From the NCBI GenBank assembly GCA_028718845.1, contig JAQULA010000039.1, positions 1 through 11,128 on the forward strand: a DNA stretch of 11,128 nt, given 5' to 3'. This DNA is from Candidatus Omnitrophota bacterium. GTDB lineage: Bacteria > Omnitrophota > Gorgyraeia > B26-G9. Below the pieces are notes generated by a model. It ran no database searches. It worked only from the letters and a program-made list of their open reading frames with translations, and had not been told where the DNA came from. Made by a program: the position numbers and the translations under genes. Shown in pieces: positions 6,784 through 11,128 of this stretch; the first letter of the stretch is position 1, and the number at the start of each line of letters is the position of its first letter.

Positions 6784-8199
6784 ATGAGCGGGGAAAACGT
6801 CTCATATAAAGTCAAGGATATCGGCTTGGCGGATTTCGGCAGAAAAGAAATTGAAATTGCCGAACATGAAATGCCGGGATTAATGTCCATACGCCGGAAA
6901 TACAGCCGGGAAAAACCGCTTTCGGGCGTCAGGATCATGGGGTCCTTGCACATGACCATCCAGACCGCGGTACTGATCGAGACTTTGGCCGAATTAGGCG
7001 CTGAATTGCGCTGGGCCAGCTGCAATATCTTTTCCACCCAGGACCATGCCGCCGCAGCCATTGCCAAAGCCGGGATCCCGGTGTTTGCCTGGAAGGGAGA
7101 GAACCTGGATGAGTTTTGGTGGTGTACGGAACAGGCCCTTACCTTTCCCGGCGGAAAAGGACCTCAGCTCATTGTCGATGACGGCGGGGACGCGACCCTG
7201 ATCATGCATCTGGGCGCGGCCGCGGAAAAAAATCCCGGACTGTTGAACAAAAAAAACGCGGGGGCCGATGAAACCGCATTATTGCGGATGCTGCAAAAAA
7301 TAAATAAAGAAAATCCGCGCAAATGGACCGCGATGGTTCGGGAATGGAAAGGGGTTTCCGAGGAAACAACCACCGGAGTGCATCGCTTATATCAGCTCAT
7401 GGAAAAAGGCGAGCTGCTTGTTCCGGCCATCAATGTCAATGATTCAGTGACAAAATCAAAATTCGATAATTTATACGGGTGCCGCGAGTCGCTGGTCGAC
7501 GGAATCAAGCGCGCAACCGATGTAATGATTGCCGGCAAAGTCGCCGTTGTCTGCGGTTATGGCGATGTCGGCAAAGGATCATGCCAATCGCTGCGCGGAC
7601 TGGGCGCCCGGGTAATGGTCACGGAAATCGATCCGATCTGCGCCCTGCAGGCGGCGATGGAAGGGTATGCGGTGAGCACGATCGAAGATACTCTCGGGAT
7701 TGCCGATATTTACGTGACCGCTACCGGCAACCGCGATATCATCCGGATTGAACATATCGAACGCATGAAAGACCAGGCCATAATTTGCAATATCGGGCAT
7801 TTCGACAATGAAATACAGGTAGCGGCGCTGGAAAATTACCCCGGGATTACCCGGGTAACCATAAAACCACAGGTGGATAAATATATTTTCCCTTCGGGCA
7901 AGGCGATTTATTTGCTGGCGGAAGGCCGCCTGGTGAATCTGGGATGCGCTACCGGGCATCCCTCGTTTGTCATGTCGAATTCGTTTTCCAATCAGGTGCT
8001 GGCTCAAATCGATCTATGGAAGAACCGGGACAGTTATGAAAAAAAGGTCTACCGCCTGCCCAAATACCTGGACGAGGAAGTCGCACGGCTGCATTTGGAT
8101 AAAATCGGAGCGCGGTTGACCCGTCTAACCAAGGAACAGTCCGCTTATCTGAATATTCCGGAAAATGGACCGTATAAGCCGGAACATTACCGCTATTGA
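6784..8199 (+). CDS. ahcY: Adenosylhomocysteinase (S-adenosylhomocysteine hydrolase)
   Basis: AhcY hydrolyses S-adenosylhomocysteine, the by-product of SAM-dependent methylation, to homocysteine and adenosine. At 471 residues it is the longer bacterial form, with about 39 residues more than the human enzyme, mostly an insertion around 150-200. NVNDSVTKSKFDNLYGC (217-233) contains the catalytic-type Lys224 and Asp228 with Asn229 and Cys233, which match human Lys186, Asp190, Asn191 and Cys195. The NAD-binding Rossmann motif GYGDVGKG is at 258-265. The protein ends with the hallmark PEHYRY. An AAGGAGG site (6772-6778) overlaps the metK stop codon, 5 nt before the ATG, so the two are almost certainly one operon and perform successive steps of the methyl cycle. 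A methionine synthase is not in the window. Confidence 0.97.
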   Translation: MSGENVSYKVKDIGLADFGRKEIEIAEHEMPGLMSIRRKYSREKPLSGVRIMGSLHMTIQTAVLIETLAELGAELRWASCNIFSTQDHAAAAIAKAGIPVFAWKGENLDEFWWCTEQALTFPGGKGPQLIVDDGGDATLIMHLGAAAEKNPGLLNKKNAGADETALLRMLQKINKENPRKWTAMVREWKGVSEETTTGVHRLYQLMEKGELLVPAINVNDSVTKSKFDNLYGCRESLVDGIKRATDVMIAGKVAVVCGYGDVGKGSCQSLRGLGARVMVTEIDPICALQAAMEGYAVSTIEDTLGIADIYVTATGNRDIIRIEHIERMKDQAIICNIGHFDNEIQVAALENYPGITRVTIKPQVDKYIFPSGKAIYLLAEGRLVNLGCATGHPSFVMSNSFSNQVLAQIDLWKNRDSYEKKVYRLPKYLDEEVARLHLDKIGARLTRLTKEQSAYLNIPENGPYKPEHYRY

Positions 8200-8204
8200 T
8201 ATCT

Positions 8205-8252
8205 TAGTTGCGTCTATGATACCGATAAACCGACAACTATATTAAAAGGAGG
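8205..8252 (+). promoter_or_regulatory. Leader of fba: imperfect hairpin and strong ribosome binding site
   Basis: The 61-nt gap between ahcY and fba contains an inverted repeat. TAGTTGCG (8205-8212) pairs with CGACAACTA (8231-8239) as eight base pairs with one bulged A and an 18-nt loop. It is followed by AAAAGGAGG (8244-8252), 8 nt before the fba ATG. There is no T-run after the stem, so it is not an intrinsic terminator. I see no convincing promoter here, and fba may be read through from ahcY. Function is unknown; the stem may be chance. Confidence 0.3.
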
Positions 8253-8260
8253 AAAACGCG

Positions 8261-9268
8261 ATGGTTTCGTACAAGGAGCTGGGCTTTGTCAATACTCGGG
8301 ATATGTTTAAAAAAGCGATGCAGGGAAAGTATGCCGTGCCGGCTTACAATTTCAACAACATGGAGCAGATCCAGGCAATCGTGATCGCCTGCGTGGAAAC
8401 CCAATCTCCGGTAATTCTGCAGGTTTCCAGCGGGGCGCGTAAATATGCCAACCAGACCCTGCTGCGCTATCTCGGACAGGGGGCGGTGGCGATGATGAAG
8501 GATTATGCCCGGGAAAAAGGGTTGAAGGAAGTTCCGATGGCGCTGCACCTGGACCACGGCGATTCTTTTGAGCTATGCCAATCCTGCGTAGAGTCGGGGT
8601 TTTCCTCGGTGATGATCGATGCCTCGCATCATTCGTACAAAGAAAACGTGGCGCTGACCAGGAAGGTTGTGGAATATGCCCATAAATACGATGTTACCGT
8701 GGAAGGGGAATTAGGCGTCCTCGCCGGTATCGAAGATGAAGTTTCCGCGGAAAAATCAACTTATACCCAGCCGGAAGAAGTCATCGATTTCGTGAAACAA
8801 ACCGGCGTTGATTCGCTGGCGATTTCAATCGGGACCTCGCATGGAGCGAATAAGTTCAAGCCGGAGCAGTGCACAAAAAACGCTGACGGCGTATATATCC
8901 CGCCGGAGCTGCGGTTCGATATTCTCGAGGAAATTGAAAAGAAAATTCCGGGTTTTCCCATTGTCTTACACGGGGCATCATCGGTTCCGATCGAAGCGGT
9001 ACGAATGATCAATGCGAACGGAGGCGCGCTGAAGGATTCCGTGGGGATCCCGGAAGAACAGCTGCGCAAGGCGGCGCAATCGGCGGTATGCAAGGTTAAT
9101 ATCGATTCCGACGGACGGCTATGGATGACGGCCGCGGTCCGGAAATATTTCAAGGATAAACCGGCTGATTTTGATCCGCGCAAATATCTGGGCCCGGCCC
9201 GCGACGCGTTAATCTCCATGTATAAGCATAAAAATGAAGCGGTACTCGGATCGGCGGGCAAAGCCTGA
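8261..9268 (+). CDS. fba: Class II (metal-dependent) fructose-bisphosphate aldolase
   Basis: The enzyme cleaves fructose-1,6-bisphosphate into dihydroxyacetone phosphate and glyceraldehyde-3-phosphate, and reverses this in gluconeogenesis. The 335-residue product has the class II TIM barrel. AYNFNNMEQ lies near the N-terminus. LHLDHGDSFE has the catalytic-type Asp98 and metal ligand His99. VEGELGVLAGIEDEV, GTSHGANKF with His194 and VLHGASSVP with His237 follow. KVNIDSDGRLWMTAAVRKYF lies toward the C-terminus. These histidines correspond to the metal-binding set of E. coli FbaA. The start has a strong AAAAGGAGG site. Related tagatose- and ketose-bisphosphate aldolases share the fold, so the exact substrate is inferred. 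It is the last gene of the + strand block and ends about 30 nt before the terminator hairpin. Confidence 0.93.
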   Translation: MVSYKELGFVNTRDMFKKAMQGKYAVPAYNFNNMEQIQAIVIACVETQSPVILQVSSGARKYANQTLLRYLGQGAVAMMKDYAREKGLKEVPMALHLDHGDSFELCQSCVESGFSSVMIDASHHSYKENVALTRKVVEYAHKYDVTVEGELGVLAGIEDEVSAEKSTYTQPEEVIDFVKQTGVDSLAISIGTSHGANKFKPEQCTKNADGVYIPPELRFDILEEIEKKIPGFPIVLHGASSVPIEAVRMINANGGALKDSVGIPEEQLRKAAQSAVCKVNIDSDGRLWMTAAVRKYFKDKPADFDPRKYLGPARDALISMYKHKNEAVLGSAGKA

Positions 9269-9298
9269 TTCCGGACACGCTTATCCGAAAACGAATAA

Positions 9299-9337
9299 AG
9301 CCCCGCGGCCGATAATGCCGCGGGGTTATTTTTTTAC
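9299..9337. terminator. Bidirectional intrinsic terminator between fba and lptG
   Basis: CCCCGCGGC (9301-9309) pairs perfectly with GCCGCGGGG (9317-9325) across a seven-base loop. On the + strand it is followed by TTATTTTTTT (9326-9335), a good U-tract for terminating fba. On the - strand the stem is followed by a T-rich stretch (CTTTATTCGTTTTC, read from 9300 down), so it can also end lptFG transcripts. The + strand U-tract is the complement of the last two lysine codons and the TAA stop of lptG, and the stem starts at the base immediately after that stop. Confidence 0.9.
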
Positions 9338-10414
9338 CGATTCGATGAGTCCGATGCCGATAAACAGAAAGATGATATTGGTCAGCCAGGCGGAAAGCAG
9401 CGGGGAGAGAACTTCTATTTTTCCCAGGGATAAGCTTACGGCGTTAACCCCCCAGTAACTAAAGCTGATAAGAATGCTTATGGTTATGCCCATAAAAATA
9501 CTTTCGTTGCGGGCCCGGGTAAGCGTAAACGGAACGGCGAAAAAAATGATAATAAAATTTGCCAGGGGGAAGGCAATCTTGTTATAGAGGATCACCAATT
9601 CTTTATTGGCGCCCAGGCCGCTGCCGCTAAGCCGCCGGATATATTTTTTCAGCTGCCAATAACTCATCAGGTCGGGCTGGATATTTGCCCGCTGGATATC
9701 GATGGGGGTTTCGTCAATGAGAATGACTTTTTCATCGGAATGCTCCGGGGCGTTGACGCTGCCGTCCGCATTGTAGGTGGTAACGATACAATCATAGAAG
9801 ACCCAATAACCTTCCAGCCATTGGGCTTTTTTAGCGACAATCTGCTGCGCGATCTGATTGTGCTCGTTGTTTTCCGAAATAATAACATTATTCATCTGCT
9901 GGCGCTTTATGTCGTAACTGTTGATCACAAAAATCCGTCCGTGAGTCCCGTAGAGGGTAAGGTTGTTCATAACCTCGTTTTTTTCCCGGTTGGCGGCCGG
10001 CTTGAAATATTCTTCCTTCAGGGTCAGGGAATGCAGGTAGGACGCAGGCTTGACGACTTCGTTGATCGAAAAACTGAGCGCGCTGACCAGCAGTCCGAAG
10101 ATAAGAAACATCCAGATAATACTCCAAAGGTTTATCCCAATCGCCTTGATCGCCATGATTTCATTGTGCCGGTTAAGACTGCTCAACGTGAAAATGGTGG
10201 CCAGAATAATAATGATCGGAGATATATTGACGAAAATGAACGGGGTTAACGAAAAATAGTAATCACACAATACGAACAGCGGAACTTTAGCCTTGGCAAT
10301 CTCGTCGAGATGGTCAAAGAGATCGATGGTCCAGGAAAGCGCGATAAACAGAATGGAAAACCAGATAACCGGTTTTAAAAATTCCCCCAGTACATATTGT
10401 TTTATGATCTTCAT
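9326..10414 (-). CDS. lptG: LPS export permease subunit LptG (YjgP/YjgQ family)
   Basis: LptG is one of two homologous inner-membrane subunits of LptB2FG, which lifts LPS onto the periplasmic bridge. The 362-residue protein has the expected plan. Three N-terminal membrane helices lie at about 14-33, 58-80 and 97-118, with the family's typical opening (MKIIKQYVLGEFLKP, IDLFDHLDEI). A periplasmic beta-rich domain spans about 130-265. Three C-terminal helices lie at about 275-298, 303-327 and 335-358. The conserved cytoplasmic strings SSLNRHNEIMAIKAIGIN and VPFTLTRARNESIFMGI, which contact LptB, are present. It starts 5 nt after the lptF stop, with a GGAAGAA site inside the end of lptF. It is named G by position and by its N-terminus; LptF and LptG are paralogues. 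Confidence 0.9.
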   Translation of the reverse strand: MKIIKQYVLGEFLKPVIWFSILFIALSWTIDLFDHLDEIAKAKVPLFVLCDYYFSLTPFIFVNISPIIIILATIFTLSSLNRHNEIMAIKAIGINLWSIIWMFLIFGLLVSALSFSINEVVKPASYLHSLTLKEEYFKPAANREKNEVMNNLTLYGTHGRIFVINSYDIKRQQMNNVIISENNEHNQIAQQIVAKKAQWLEGYWVFYDCIVTTYNADGSVNAPEHSDEKVILIDETPIDIQRANIQPDLMSYWQLKKYIRRLSGSGLGANKELVILYNKIAFPLANFIIIFFAVPFTLTRARNESIFMGITISILISFSYWGVNAVSLSLGKIEVLSPLLSAWLTNIIFLFIGIGLIESVKK

Positions 10415-10419
10415 AGTCT

Positions 10420-11128
10420 TTATTCTTCCAATACCTTATAGGTTAACGCCAGTCCGAGAACAAGAAAAATGAGGTTCGGCAGCCAAACTCCCAGCTCGAC
10501 CGGAACTTTATTGCGCAGGGCCAGGCTCTCTCCCAAGGCCATGAACAGATAGTAAACCAAACAGACGACAACGCTGATCCCCAAGCCGAGCGAACGTTCC
10601 CGCCGCCGGACCCGGATCGCCAGCGGCATTCCGATAAAAATAAAAATCACGCTGCTGAAGGCCATGGAGAATTTACGGTGCAGCCCGACCAGCAACGGCC
10701 CGGGATCGATGTCCATCGCGCGCATCGCGAAGACCTCCGATTCGATTTCCCGGATCGTCATATCCGAAACCTTTTTATCCAGCGGCTGAGTGTCGATCTT
10801 GTCCTTAAGGCTCAGAGTGATGTGGTAATTTTTAAAATTGAGTTTATAAAACACTTCCGGGTCGTTAAAACTCGGCTCATCGGCAGTGCCGTTACGCAGC
10901 ATCAATTTTACCGCGCTTTTTTCCGGGATGGAAATAAACGCACCGCTTTCAGCCACGATCGAACGGGTCGGCTTATCGCTTTGCGGCTGGTAAATCCGGA
11001 CGTTTTCCATCGTGTCATTTCTTATCCGGTAAATAAATATGATGTGATCCTTGAACGCTTTTATAAATGTTTTTTCCTCCAGGGAGGCGGGCGGTGTTTT
11101 TATGCCGATTTCTTGGAGGGTCGTCCGG
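10420..11128 (-). CDS. lptF: LPS export permease subunit LptF (5' partial)
   Basis: The frame stays open from the stop at 10420-10422 to the right edge of the window, so the gene continues beyond 11128. The ATG at 11008-11010 is internal: the residues upstream of it (IGIKTPPASLEEKTFIKAF, then KDHIIFIYRIRND) are the conserved start of the periplasmic jelly-roll domain of LptF/LptG proteins. The visible part comprises most of that domain, including VRIYQPQ and a following beta-strand region. Three C-terminal membrane helices follow at nucleotides ~10680-10625, ~10605-10535 and ~10490-10435. GMPLAIRVRRRERSLGLGIS is the cytoplasmic loop that joins the first two of these. The N-terminal three membrane helices are missing. 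It is the upstream gene of a two-gene lptF-lptG operon whose promoter is outside the window. Confidence 0.88.
   Translation of the reverse strand, partial: RTTLQEIGIKTPPASLEEKTFIKAFKDHIIFIYRIRNDTMENVRIYQPQSDKPTRSIVAESGAFISIPEKSAVKLMLRNGTADEPSFNDPEVFYKLNFKNYHITLSLKDKIDTQPLDKKVSDMTIREIESEVFAMRAMDIDPGPLLVGLHRKFSMAFSSVIFIFIGMPLAIRVRRRERSLGLGISVVVCLVYYLFMALGESLALRNKVPVELGVWLPNLIFLVLGLALTYKVLEE

Noticed and set aside
8200..8260. A promoter before fba using TATGAT (8215-8220) or TATATT (8239-8244)
   Set aside because: Neither has a recognisable -35 element at an acceptable distance.
9234..9458. A short + strand frame running from the end of fba through the terminator into lptG
   Set aside because: It crosses a strong terminator hairpin and lies antisense to conserved lptG sequence.
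9740..10249. A 169-codon + strand frame within lptG
   Set aside because: It is antisense to the periplasmic and membrane segments of LptG, with no domain or start signals of its own.
11008..11010. ATG as the start of a 196-residue LptF
   Set aside because: Conserved jelly-roll sequence continues in frame upstream to the window edge, so this Met is internal.
1..11128. CRISPR arrays, insertion sequences, tRNA genes, toxin-antitoxin or defence systems
   Set aside because: No direct-repeat arrays, transposase motifs, tRNA-like arms or defence-type domains were seen. The window is densely filled with conserved housekeeping genes.

Overview
The window looks like a piece of the chromosome of a Gram-negative (LPS-making) bacterium. 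It carries lptB, lptF and lptG, the ATPase and the two permease subunits of the LPS exporter. It also combines an EI/HPr/IIA-Ntr phosphotransfer chain with a YvcK/CofD-like protein, which is unusual for Proteobacteria and fits a deep-branching, mostly uncultured phylum. My best guess is Omnitrophota or a neighbour such as Elusimicrobiota. This rests on gene content and gene order recalled from such genomes, not on a search. Base composition is close to balanced. Genes are tightly packed, with no mobile elements, CRISPR arrays, tRNAs or rRNAs seen.

Layout. The + strand from 1 to 9268 holds ten genes in one direction: lptB (5' truncated), hpf, a ptsN-like IIA gene, a membrane-anchored yvcK-like gene, an HPr gene, ptsI, a sugar-1-phosphate nucleotidyltransferase, metK, ahcY and a class II fba. 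The - strand from 11128 down to 9326 holds lptF (truncated at its 5' end by the right edge of the window) and lptG. The two convergent blocks meet at a GC-rich terminator hairpin (about 9299-9337) that touches the lptG stop codon and appears to serve both strands. No stretch of 300 bases lacks a gene; the longest gaps are 50-70 nt.

How it fits together. The left part resembles the proteobacterial lptB-rpoN-hpf-ptsN-rapZ-npr cluster, with three differences. The rpoN gene is missing, yvcK sits where rapZ would be, and a full Enzyme I without a GAF domain follows HPr. EI, HPr and IIA could form a phosphorelay with no sugar permease in view, so a regulatory role is likely. HPr also keeps the regulatory serine used by HPr kinase. 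The middle part, metK-ahcY, forms SAM and recycles S-adenosylhomocysteine. The fba gene adds a glycolysis/gluconeogenesis step. All of these are conserved housekeeping families. I did not find an undescribed system; the points of interest are the rearranged Ntr-type cluster, the membrane-anchored YvcK, the shortened MetK gating loop and several candidate RNA-level control sites.
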